60,052 nucleotides of DNA from an uncultured bacterium (lineage in GTDB: Bacteria; Bacillota; Clostridia; Lachnospirales; Lachnospiraceae), in assembly GCA_947383005.1 (NCBI GenBank), contig CANDBT010000029.1:1-60052 (forward strand). The letters are read 5' to 3'. Positions 18,070 through 25,432 of the stretch are shown in pieces. Under the pieces are notes generated by a model, which searched no databases, was not told the origin of the DNA, and was given only the letters and a program-made list of their open reading frames with translations. The translations under genes and the position numbers were made by a program. The first letter of the stretch is position 1. Each line of letters begins with the position of its first letter.

Positions 18070-19278
18070 ATGGCTGAACAGGATATGCAGCAATGTATCG
18101 ACAGGGCAGAGCGGGTGTTGTATAAAATTTATAATCGCTTTCCCGTGGTGTTTGATCATGGACAGGGAGTTTATCTTTATGATACAAATGGCCGGGAATA
18201 TTTGGATTTTGGCGCCGGCATAGCGGTAATGGGCCTGGGTTATGGGTGCGAAGAGCTGAACCGGGCCATGAAGGAGCAGATTGACAAATTGTGCCATACT
18301 TCGAACCTGTTCTATACCGTGCCCGCCGTTGAGGCGGGCGAGAAGCTGCTTGAGGCTTCAGGTATGGATAAGGTGTTTTTTACCAACAGCGGTACCGAGG
18401 CGGTAGAAGGCGCGTTGAAAGTAGCCAAGCGTTATGCGTACAATAAAGGGCTGGCGCCGGATTATGAGATTATCGCTATGGAGCATTCATTCCATGGAAG
18501 GAGCTTAGGGGCGTTGTCCGTCACGGGGAACGACCATTATCAGGAACCATTCGCACCGCTGATTCCGGGAATACGTTTTGCCAGGTTTAATGACCTGGAC
18601 AGTGTGAAAGCGGTGTGGAGCGAAAAGACATGTGCGGTTTTGATGGAGACAATTCAGGGAGAAGGCGGCATATATCCGGCCACGGAAGAGTTCCTAAACG
18701 GCGTGCGCAGGCTGTGCGACGACCATGATGCGCTGCTGCTGCTGGATGAAATCCAATGCGGCATGGGACGCAGCGGAAGCATGTTTGCCTGGCAGCAGTA
18801 TGGGGTAAAACCGGACGTGATGATGGTGGCCAAGGCATTGGGTAACGGCATTCCCATAGGGGCGTTTTTGGCCAGCGGGAAAGCGGCGTCGGCCATGGCG
18901 CCGGGAGATCACGGCACCACTTATGGGGGGAATCCATTTGCCTGTGCGGCTGCATCCAAAGTGCTGGATTTGTTCTCATCCCGAAAAATTGTGGAGCATG
19001 TACAAAAAGTAGGCGCATACTTGTGGGATAAGCTGGAGGAGTTTACCGCTGCTCATCCCTGTGTGCAGGCCCACCGCGGAAGGGGGCTGATCCAGGGGCT
19101 TGAATTCGCCGATCCGGTAGGGCCTCTGGTGGAGTGTGCTTTGCTGGAAGAAAAATTGGTTTTAATTAGCGCCGGGACAAAAGTGATCCGTTTTGTTCCG
19201 CCGTTGGTAATTGATCCGGCAGACGTGGATGAGATGATAAGGCGGCTGGAAAGATGTGTGGCGGACAGCAGCCGGTAG
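18070..19278 (+). CDS. argD: Acetylornithine aminotransferase
   Basis: PLP-dependent class III aminotransferase converting N-acetylglutamate semialdehyde to N-acetylornithine. 402 residues. Signs: TNSGTEAVEGALK, HSFHGRSLGALS, LLLDEIQCGMGRSG and the PLP Lys in MMVAKALGNGIPIGA. AGGAGGG precedes ATG 18070. Last gene of the arg operon; fchA starts 33 bases later and may be read through. Confidence 0.94.
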   Translation: MAEQDMQQCIDRAERVLYKIYNRFPVVFDHGQGVYLYDTNGREYLDFGAGIAVMGLGYGCEELNRAMKEQIDKLCHTSNLFYTVPAVEAGEKLLEASGMDKVFFTNSGTEAVEGALKVAKRYAYNKGLAPDYEIIAMEHSFHGRSLGALSVTGNDHYQEPFAPLIPGIRFARFNDLDSVKAVWSEKTCAVLMETIQGEGGIYPATEEFLNGVRRLCDDHDALLLLDEIQCGMGRSGSMFAWQQYGVKPDVMMVAKALGNGIPIGAFLASGKAASAMAPGDHGTTYGGNPFACAAASKVLDLFSSRKIVEHVQKVGAYLWDKLEEFTAAHPCVQAHRGRGLIQGLEFADPVGPLVECALLEEKLVLISAGTKVIRFVPPLVIDPADVDEMIRRLERCVADSSR

Positions 19279-19311
19279 ATTGTACAAAGAGCTGCGGCAG
19301 AAAGGAAAAAT

Positions 19312-19941
19312 ATGATTAAAGAACACAATATCAACCAATGGATAAATGAGTTGGCCTCGAAAGCGCCAACCCCCGGCGGCGGCGGGGCATCCGCTTTAGG
19401 TGGCGCTCTGGGCGCGGCATTGGGACAGATGGTGGCTAATTTGACTGTGGGCAAGAAACGGTATGCCGAATTTGAGCAGGATATAGTTCGGGATTTATCT
19501 GTCCTTGGTATTTTACAGGATGAGCTTTTGACCCTGGCAGACAGGGATGCGGAGGTTTTTGCGCCTTTGGCCAGGGCGTATAGCCTGCCGGAGGATACCC
19601 AGGAGCAGAAAAGGCAAAAGGAGCAGATAAAAGAGTCCTGCTTGCTGGAAGCCAGTCTTGTTCCTATGGAGATGCTTAAAAAAACATTGAATGTGCTGGA
19701 GATTTTGGAAGAGCTGGAAGAAAAGGGAAGCCGCATGGCTGTTTCCGATATAGGGGTGGCCGTGCAGTTTGCGCGGGCGGCGCTGAACGGTGCGGTAATG
19801 AACATTTACATCAATACCCATTCGATGAAAAATCGGGAAAAAGCTGAAGAACTCAATAAACAGGCCAAAGCGTATATCGACAAGGGCGTCTGCCAGGCAG
19901 ATATGATTTATCGAAAAGTGCTGGAAAGGCTGGGAGGTTGA
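19312..19941 (+). CDS. fchA: Methenyl-/formimino-THF cyclohydrolase-type protein (FchA)
   Basis: Member of the formiminotransferase-cyclodeaminase C-terminal family, 209 residues, all helical. The N-terminal signature APTPGGGGASALGGALG is clear. Stand-alone members act in one-carbon metabolism as methenyl-tetrahydrofolate cyclohydrolases or formimino-THF cyclodeaminases. It sits two bases before a FolD that lacks two cyclohydrolase residues, which favours the cyclohydrolase role. No histidine or purine fermentation genes are adjacent. Family firm; exact reaction inferred. Confidence 0.85.
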   Translation: MIKEHNINQWINELASKAPTPGGGGASALGGALGAALGQMVANLTVGKKRYAEFEQDIVRDLSVLGILQDELLTLADRDAEVFAPLARAYSLPEDTQEQKRQKEQIKESCLLEASLVPMEMLKKTLNVLEILEELEEKGSRMAVSDIGVAVQFARAALNGAVMNIYINTHSMKNREKAEELNKQAKAYIDKGVCQADMIYRKVLERLGG

Positions 19942-19943
19942 GT

Positions 19944-20798
19944 ATGGTTGTTTTAAAGGGGGCGGAAGTATCCGCGAAAATTAAGGCACAGGTGCAGAAA
20001 GAATTGATGGATCTTGGCGACAGGCTTCCCAAGCTGGCCATTGTCCGGGTAGGGGAAAATCCCGACGATCTTTCCTATGAGCGAGGAGCAATGAAAAAAA
20101 TGGAAAGTTTTGGGCTGAGAGCAGAAACCTTTCCTTATCCGGCTGATATCAGCCATGAAAATTTCAAACAGGAATTTCAAAAAATCAACGACGACCCGGA
20201 TGTGGCAGGTATTTTGCTTTTATGTCCGCTGCCAAAACAGATTCGGGAGAAGGAGATAAAAGAAATAATCGCTCCCGACAAAGATTTGGATGGCATATCT
20301 CCGGTGAATATTGCCAAAGTTTTTGCCGGGGATGAGACGGGATTTGCTCCTTGTACTGCAGAAGCGGTAATTCAGGTCCTTAAGAAAAATAAGATTTCCA
20401 TTAGCGGGAAACGCGCAGTTATCGTAGGCCGAAGCCTCCTGGTGGGGAAGCCTCTGGCTATGTTGCTGTTAAAGGAAAACGCTACGGTGACGGTCTGCCA
20501 TACCCGCACCACGGATATGCCGAAAGTTTGCCGGGAGGCGGAAATCCTGATTGCCGCGGCGGGCAAGGCAAAGCTTTTGAGCCGGGAATATGTGGCATCG
20601 GGAGCTGTAGTTATCGATGTGGGGATTAACGTGGATGATGAGGGAAAACTTTGCGGGGATGTGGATTTTGAAAGCATTCAGGAGACAGCCGCCATGGCAA
20701 CTCCGGTGCCGGGAGGAGTGGGAGCAGTAACGACGGCTGTGCTGGCCGACCATTTGGTGCGGGCGGCAAAAATTCAAAAACAAAACAGAGGCCATTAG
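19944..20798 (+). CDS. folD: FolD-type methylene-THF dehydrogenase, probably lacking cyclohydrolase activity
   Basis: 284 residues. Family motifs: DKDLDGISPVN, VVIDVGIN, and the closing TPVPGGVGAVTT. The dinucleotide site is VIVGRSLLVGKPLA. By alignment to E. coli FolD, Tyr45 is the conserved Tyr, but the catalytic Lys four residues on (E. coli Lys54) is Ala49. The Gln of the VQLPLP motif (E. coli Gln98) is Leu93 in ILLLCPLP. The Asp of DKDLDG is kept. In characterised FolD/MTHFD proteins that Lys is needed for the cyclohydrolase step, so this may be a dehydrogenase only, with FchA doing the hydrolysis. GGGAGG at 19932-19937 selects ATG 19944. Confidence 0.88.
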   Translation: MVVLKGAEVSAKIKAQVQKELMDLGDRLPKLAIVRVGENPDDLSYERGAMKKMESFGLRAETFPYPADISHENFKQEFQKINDDPDVAGILLLCPLPKQIREKEIKEIIAPDKDLDGISPVNIAKVFAGDETGFAPCTAEAVIQVLKKNKISISGKRAVIVGRSLLVGKPLAMLLLKENATVTVCHTRTTDMPKVCREAEILIAAAGKAKLLSREYVASGAVVIDVGINVDDEGKLCGDVDFESIQETAAMATPVPGGVGAVTTAVLADHLVRAAKIQKQNRGH

Positions 20799-20803
20799 GC
20801 TGC

Positions 20804-20868
20804 ATGAAAGATTCTTTATGAAAAATGTCCTTTACTAAGCGACCATTTTTCTGAAGAATCTTTTTCAT
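20804..20868 (+). other. Long imperfect inverted repeat after folD
   Basis: ATGAAAGATTCTT..GAAAAATG pairs with CATTTTTC..AAGAATCTTTTTCAT. There is no T-tract after it, so it is only a possible transcript end. A second hairpin, GGATTGT/ACAATCC, lies at 20875-20906. The rest of 20800-21305 holds a promoter and a GTTCA-family repeat but no gene. Confidence 0.5.
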
Positions 20869-21077
20869 GTCTTAGGATTGTGGGAGTACGAAGTGTGGTA
20901 CAATCCGTGATATCACCGGAGGAAAATCCAGAAATCTGACGCAGAACACTGGTCATTGAACCGGCTAAACGGGTTATTGGTCATTCTTTGTTTAAAATAA
21001 GGAAATTTATGGTAGGATAGTAAAGGAAGAAGTATTATCATAAGAAAATAGTAATAATCTGGCAGGAGAAGTAGAGT

Positions 21078-21106
21078 TTGTATCTTTGGGAAAAGTATGC
21101 TATACT
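21078..21106 (+). promoter_or_regulatory. Promoter upstream of the cytidylate-kinase-like gene
   Basis: TTGTAT at 21078-21083, 17 bases, TATACT at 21101-21106. The leader of about 200 bases carries the GTTCA-family repeat. Confidence 0.6.
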
Positions 21107-21135
21107 AAACATAGCCATGAAAAGGCGCATCAAAT

Positions 21136-21221
21136 GTTACCGTTCAGACGGAGCATCTTCTTGCCCGTTTACGCCGGACAAGAAGCATCGGATGGAAATT
21201 CCCTGCCGTCTGAACTATTAC
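21136..21221 (-). repeat. GTTCA-family repeat, inverted full copy
   Basis: Outer arms GTTACCGTTCAGACGG (21136-21151) and CCGTCTGAACTATTAC (21206-21221). The inner hairpin CTTCTTGCCCG/CGGACAAGAAG (21157-21184) is followed by CATCGGATGG. This is the reverse-complement order of the copies at 24551 and 55473, so the element has a direction. It lacks the long variable hairpin. Confidence 0.7.
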
Positions 21222-21311
21222 CATCAAATACTTGTGGATAATAAACCAGGTATTAATCGGTATTAACACTGAGGATGAGGCTGGACCTCATGAAAAAGAG
21301 GAGGCATGATT

Positions 21312-21902
21312 ATGAGCAGAGTAATTACCATCAGTCGGGAATTTGGCAGCGGCGGGCGTGAAATCGGATATCGCCTGGCGGAAAAGCTGGGGATTCCCTT
21401 TTATGATAAGGAGATCATTTCTTTAGCGGCGGAAGACAGCAATATTGCAGAAGACGTGTTCCACGCTCATGAAGAGATGATTGATTATAAAAGAAAGGCG
21501 GATGATCATAATTATGTATCAGTCAATCCTTTTTCCTCATTGTATGAAATCCCGGTATCGGATCAGCTTTTTATGATTCAATCCCAAATTATCCGCCGGT
21601 TGGGGCAGGAAGGGCCTTGTGTGATTATCGGCCGCTGTTCGGATATTATTGTGGAAGGAGGCTTTCATGTATTTATCTGTGCCAGTTTGAAAAAACGGGT
21701 GGAGCGTATGCAGGGGTTAAATCCGGAGGAGAGTGCCAAGCGGATGGAAACGCGCATTCGGGGGATTGACCGGAAACGCCGGGATTATTATCAGTATTAC
21801 AGCGGCAACGAGTGGGGAAACCCCAAAAATTACCATTTATGTCTGAACAGCGGCAAGCTGGGAGTGGAACGTTGCGTGGAAATAATTGCTGCCTGCCTTT
21901 GA
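21312..21902 (+). CDS. Cytidylate kinase-like family protein
   Basis: P-loop protein of 196 residues from the cytidylate-kinase-like family common in Clostridia. The N-terminal ITISREFGSGGREIGYRLAEKLG resembles the CMP kinase P-loop, and GIPFYDKEII follows. GPCVIIGRCSD is also typical. The canonical GxxGxGKS Lys is absent, as is usual here, so substrate and activity are uncertain. AGAGGAGG at 21297-21304 suits ATG 21312 better than 21306. Its 3' end faces the XRE regulator gene seven bases away. Confidence 0.75.
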   Translation: MSRVITISREFGSGGREIGYRLAEKLGIPFYDKEIISLAAEDSNIAEDVFHAHEEMIDYKRKADDHNYVSVNPFSSLYEIPVSDQLFMIQSQIIRRLGQEGPCVIIGRCSDIIVEGGFHVFICASLKKRVERMQGLNPEESAKRMETRIRGIDRKRRDYYQYYSGNEWGNPKNYHLCLNSGKLGVERCVEIIAACL

Positions 21903-21909
21903 GGAAAAC

Positions 21910-23418
21910 TTAAAAGGATTCTTTTTCCAGCTTTTGCCGTAGGCTGGCAATATGGCGGTCCAGGATTGCCAGGGTTTTTTCCTTGGAATATACATATGGG
22001 CTGTCTGGCAAATAGGACAAAAAGTCAATGAGAGCGCTCAGAATGCCGGTTTCCTCAATGGAGATCGCGCTCCAGGAAGCTTCCTGCTGATAATTGAATA
22101 AAGAAACTTTGGCTTCGGTCACGGTTAAGAACAAATATGAGGGAATGTGAAAAACGGCGGGGTCGGTAATACGCAGAAGCTGGCGTCCCGTTTCACATAC
22201 TTCCCGCAGACGGCACAGCAGCATAAGCCGGAGAGACAGGGGGCATTCCTTTATTAAGGTGGGAGGGAATTCCATGCAGGCGCCGCTTTCGATAAAATCA
22301 ATCAAACCTTGTTCGGTAAAGTAGTGATGATGAGGAACATCAGGGTTTTGAAGCATTTGGAGCCGGGTGGCCATGGTTTTTAAGATCAGTTCCCGGTTTT
22401 CCAAATTGTCGTGAAGCAAGGCATCGGCCAGCTCAAGATCTCCGATGCTGCCCAGGCAGGGCTGATAATTCAACATGTATTCCGTATAGGAGCAAAACGG
22501 AGTGTCGGATAAGGGGAAACGTTTGAGATGTTCCATATAGCCGTCTGCAGTCTGAAGCATTTTTTGGCAGTATTTCAGGTGGTGGGTAAAGCGTTCCTGG
22601 TACAGTTTTACCAGGATTTTGTCAAAACTGAGAAAAGCGTTTTCCATGTCTTGAGAAAACAACATCAGACAATCGTTAAAGATAGCGTAATAAGGGAATA
22701 AAATGCCAAAATTCTGATTGCTCATATAATCATCGTAGTAATAATATGCCTGATAGTCAAACCGGGTAGAAAAACTGAGCGGAAGTATGGCAGAAAGAAT
22801 ATTCAGGTTATGGCTTCCGGCATGGTCAGAATTGGCATTCATTTTGGTTAAATAAAACATCTGAGTGAGCAGCAGAGTATGTTCCGGGGAAAAAGCGAGG
22901 GATGTCAGGCTGGTATTGAGAAGGGCGTGGCCCGGATCCGTGGGCAGGAACAGAGACACGCACGGCTTTTCCCAGACATAGGATATCCGAATCAGTTCCG
23001 TCTGAAAAATATGCTGGATATTGATAAAACCGGAAAAAGAACAGACTTTTTCTGGCAGGCATGAAAGAAGCTCCAAGGTATTGCCAGGAAAACAATCCAG
23101 GGAGTAAGGACGCAGTTGTTCTTCGCTGATGTAGATTGTTGCAATGGATTCCAGCAGCTCTTTTACGGAAAGACGCTGAAAATATAAAAGTTTTCCTGCT
23201 TTGGCAATTTCATAGGAAGTTTCCAGTTCCTGGCGCTCGTATGGTTTGAGCTGCAGATGGTTTAAAATAGTTTCAAAGGTATCCGGGGCAGGAAAACGCT
23301 GGTCGGTTGCATATCGCTGGATGCTGATTCGGTTGATGCCGGATATGCGGGCAAATTGATAAATATTAAAGCCGCTTTCTTCGATGTATTTTCTCAAAGT
23401 CTCACCAAATGTTTTCAT
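21910..23418 (-). CDS. XRE-type transcriptional regulator with large C-terminal region
   Basis: 502 residues. An N-terminal helix-turn-helix of the Xre/Cro type spans about residues 3-60 (TLRKYIEESGFNIYQFARIS then GINRISIQRYATDQ). The remaining 440 residues are helical with no enzymatic motif and may be a ligand- or peptide-binding sensor, as in Rgg-like proteins. GGAGGAC precedes the ATG on the minus strand. It is divergent from the first phosphatase of the type VII locus, with about 400 bases of repeat-filled DNA between them, so it is a candidate regulator of that locus. That link is inference. Confidence 0.7.
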   Translation of the reverse strand: MKTFGETLRKYIEESGFNIYQFARISGINRISIQRYATDQRFPAPDTFETILNHLQLKPYERQELETSYEIAKAGKLLYFQRLSVKELLESIATIYISEEQLRPYSLDCFPGNTLELLSCLPEKVCSFSGFINIQHIFQTELIRISYVWEKPCVSLFLPTDPGHALLNTSLTSLAFSPEHTLLLTQMFYLTKMNANSDHAGSHNLNILSAILPLSFSTRFDYQAYYYYDDYMSNQNFGILFPYYAIFNDCLMLFSQDMENAFLSFDKILVKLYQERFTHHLKYCQKMLQTADGYMEHLKRFPLSDTPFCSYTEYMLNYQPCLGSIGDLELADALLHDNLENRELILKTMATRLQMLQNPDVPHHHYFTEQGLIDFIESGACMEFPPTLIKECPLSLRLMLLCRLREVCETGRQLLRITDPAVFHIPSYLFLTVTEAKVSLFNYQQEASWSAISIEETGILSALIDFLSYLPDSPYVYSKEKTLAILDRHIASLRQKLEKESF

Positions 23419-23437
23419 GTTGTCCTCCGTTTTCTAT

Positions 23438-23505
23438 GCACAGGGCCGCATAAGGAAGTGTGTTGTCGGCGCAGCGTGCGGACCACGCGGCGAGCAGGGG
23501 AAAGG
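23438..23505 (+). repeat. GGCCCG...CGGGCC intergenic repeat, copy 2
   Basis: CACAGGGCCGCAT...GCGTGCGGACCACGCGGCGAGCAGGGG, a diverged copy of the repeats at 6333 and 51014. It lies in the leader region of the XRE regulator. Confidence 0.5.
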
Positions 23506-23658
23506 TTTTCTTACTCGATTATGGGATATCTGCTTGGATTATAACGGGACGGAAGAACATTTGTCAATGAATGAAATGTGTATACAAGGAAAAATAAGTG
23601 GTACAGTTGGTGGTACATATTGATGGTTGACGGTGGGGTTAGTAAAATAAAACAGAAT

Positions 23659-23687
23659 TTGTGTTAAGATGGTTGCAGGAATATAGC
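23659..23687 (+). promoter_or_regulatory. Possible promoter of the PP2C gene and type VII locus
   Basis: TTGTGT at 23659-23664, 17 bases, TATAGC at 23682-23687. It is weak, but a start near 23694 would place the three-hairpin element at the 5' end of the transcript. Confidence 0.35.
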
Positions 23688-23780
23688 TTATCATAATTTG
23701 CGAAGCAAATTATGATAAAAGGCGCGTATTATGCGCCGTAAATCCGATTACAGGATTTGCAGAGCGGTTCCTGTAATATA
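23682..23780 (+). repeat. Three-hairpin structured element, copy 2
   Basis: Hairpins at 23689-23717 (TATCATAATTTGC/GCAAATTATGATA), 23721-23737 (GGCGC/GCGCC) and 23748-23776 (TTACAGGA/TCCTGTAA). Linker GCCGTAAATCCGA is at 23735-23747. Compared with copy 1 at 57-160, every stem has changed yet stays paired, while the linker is identical. It ends about 40 bases before the PP2C start codon. Confidence 0.65.
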
Positions 23781-23816
23781 AATTAATATTTACTAAATCA
23801 ATAAGTGGGGGATTTT

Positions 23817-24548
23817 ATGGTTAAATTTTCGATGTTAAGCAATATGGGTTCCAGAGATAATAATGAAGACAATATCGGGATGTACCAGGACGGAGAGGAT
23901 TACTGTTTTATCCTGGCCGACGGTTTGGGAGGCCATGGCAAGGGAGAGGTGGCATCCCAACTGGCTGTAAATGCTGTGATTGAACAATTTACCCAGGGAG
24001 AACGGGGAGAAGATTTTCTTGATCAGGCTTTTGAAAATGCCCAGAACAGCATAGTTGCCCGGCAGGAGGAGGAACGGGCCTGCATGGATATGAAAACCAC
24101 ATTGGTGGTTTTGATGGTGGAAAACGCACAAATCCGATGGGGGCATATCGGTGATTCCCGTCTTTATTATTTTCAGAACGGAAAGCTGCGGGTGCGCACT
24201 TTAGATCACAGTGTTCCGCAGATGCTGGTGGCTGTAGGCGAGATAAAAGAAAAGGATATTCGCCATCATCCTGACAGGAACCGGTTGCTTCGGGTATTGG
24301 GTGTGGAGATGGATGAGATGAAGCATCAGACGTCCGAGCCCATTGGCCGTGAGAACAGACAGGCATTCCTTCTGTGCACGGACGGTTTTTGGGAGCTGAT
24401 CGAAGAGAAAAAGATGGAAGCGACTCTCAAAAAAGCTTCCACGCCGGAAGAATGGCTGCAGGAAATGGAAAAGATTGTGCAAAAGAACGGCAAGAATACA
24501 AATATGGATAATTATTCTGCCATCGCTGTATGGGCGGATAATCATTAA
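23817..24548 (+). CDS. PP2C-family Ser/Thr phosphatase, first
   Basis: Metal-dependent protein phosphatase of the PPM/PP2C (Stp/PrpC) type, about 243 residues, cytoplasmic. Motifs in order: GSRDNNEDN, CFILADGLGGHGKGEVAS, IRWGHIGDSRLYYF, LLCTDGFWELI and NMDNYSAIAVW, which supply the metal Asp residues. GTGGGGG at 23805-23811 selects ATG 23817 over GTG 23805. It is the first gene of the kinase/FHA/type VII locus and would oppose the kinases downstream. Confidence 0.9.
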   Translation: MVKFSMLSNMGSRDNNEDNIGMYQDGEDYCFILADGLGGHGKGEVASQLAVNAVIEQFTQGERGEDFLDQAFENAQNSIVARQEEERACMDMKTTLVVLMVENAQIRWGHIGDSRLYYFQNGKLRVRTLDHSVPQMLVAVGEIKEKDIRHHPDRNRLLRVLGVEMDEMKHQTSEPIGRENRQAFLLCTDGFWELIEEKKMEATLKKASTPEEWLQEMEKIVQKNGKNTNMDNYSAIAVWADNH

Positions 24549-24550
24549 AC

Positions 24551-24743
24551 GTAACAGTTTAGACGGCGGGCAATTTACTATCGATTAGGGCGTCAAGCTT
24601 GCTTGTAAGCCCTAATCGATAGTAAATTGCCCATCGGATGGACATCCGATGCTTCTTGCCCGGCGAAGACGGGCAAGAAGACGCCCGCGCGATATTTCTT
24701 ACCCAGCACAGGCGGGCAGGAAGATGCCTGTCCGGACGGTTAC
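24551..24743 (+). repeat. GTTCA-family repeat, large full copy with 24-bp hairpin
   Basis: Outer arms GTAACAGTTTAGACGG (24551-24566) and GTCCGGACGGTTAC (ending 24743). Inside are a perfect 24-bp hairpin (24568-24591 with 24609-24632), whose apical region contains GCGTCAAGCTTGCTTGTA; a CATCGGATG/CATCCGATG hairpin (24632-24651); and CTTCTTGCCCG/CGGGCAAGAAG (24652-24680). The copy at 55473-55623 has the same order and the same apical sequence but an unrelated stem. Confidence 0.75.
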
Positions 24744-24814
24744 GGCAGTCAAGATAACCACAGCGCTATTCAGGTGGTTGCGAGCAGAGAGAAAAGGATA
24801 TACAGGAGGAGAGT

Positions 24815-25432
24815 ATGGCTATTGTCAAATGCAACAACGGACATTTTTATGATTCAGATAAGTATTCCCAATGTCCTCATTGCGGGATTATTGATATGGA
24901 TGATGATGAGCGGACTATGGCAGTAAGGGATATGCCTTTCTCGGATTCCGACGATGACAAGACCGTATTTTTGGAACAGATGGCTCCCCGGGTAGTGAAG
25001 GATTACGGCAATTCACCGATGGGTGTGAATGGCAGCTACATGTCGGACCCGGATATCGGAGACAAGACTATCGGCTCTTATGAGATGGAAAAGGGCGCCC
25101 GCTTCATGGTGGGATGGCTGGTATGTATAACCGGGCCGGAGCGTGGCCGGGATTATCGTTTGTATCAAGGATTCAATCGCATCGGCCGGGATTACGGGAT
25201 GGATATTGCAGTGATGGAAGATCAGAGCCTGAGCCGGGAAGCCGCTTGCGCTGTGGTATATGATGACAGAAGCAATAAATTTTATGCCGTTCAGCAGCAA
25301 TCGTCCACCGCTTATTTGAATGGAGAGCTGTTGGCCGGGGCAGTCGAGCTTTCCAGCGGGGATATCATTAAAGCCGGTCAGAGTGAATTTGAATTTATCG
25401 CATTTTGCAGAGAGGGAAGGATATGGGAATGA
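24815..25432 (+). CDS. Zinc-ribbon FHA-domain protein
   Basis: 205 residues, cytoplasmic. The N-terminal zinc-binding knuckle KCNNGHFYDSDKYSQCPHCG (residues 5-24) is shared with the protein at 35070. An acidic linker contains two Thr in D/E-rich settings, Thr34 (DDERTMAV) and Thr50 (DDDKTVFL). The FHA domain covers about residues 105-200 (FNRIGRDYGMDI..QSLSREAACAVV). FHA domains bind phosphothreonine. The acidic Thr sites ahead of the FHA recall the GarA/OdhI phospho-switch. GGAGGAGAG precedes ATG 24815. Predicted adaptor substrate of the local kinases. Confidence 0.82.
   Translation: MAIVKCNNGHFYDSDKYSQCPHCGIIDMDDDERTMAVRDMPFSDSDDDKTVFLEQMAPRVVKDYGNSPMGVNGSYMSDPDIGDKTIGSYEMEKGARFMVGWLVCITGPERGRDYRLYQGFNRIGRDYGMDIAVMEDQSLSREAACAVVYDDRSNKFYAVQQQSSTAYLNGELLAGAVELSSGDIIKAGQSEFEFIAFCREGRIWE

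Noticed and set aside
24568-24632. 24-bp perfect hairpin considered as a transcription terminator
   Set aside because: No T-tract follows on either strand, and it is part of a dispersed repeat with conserved internal order.
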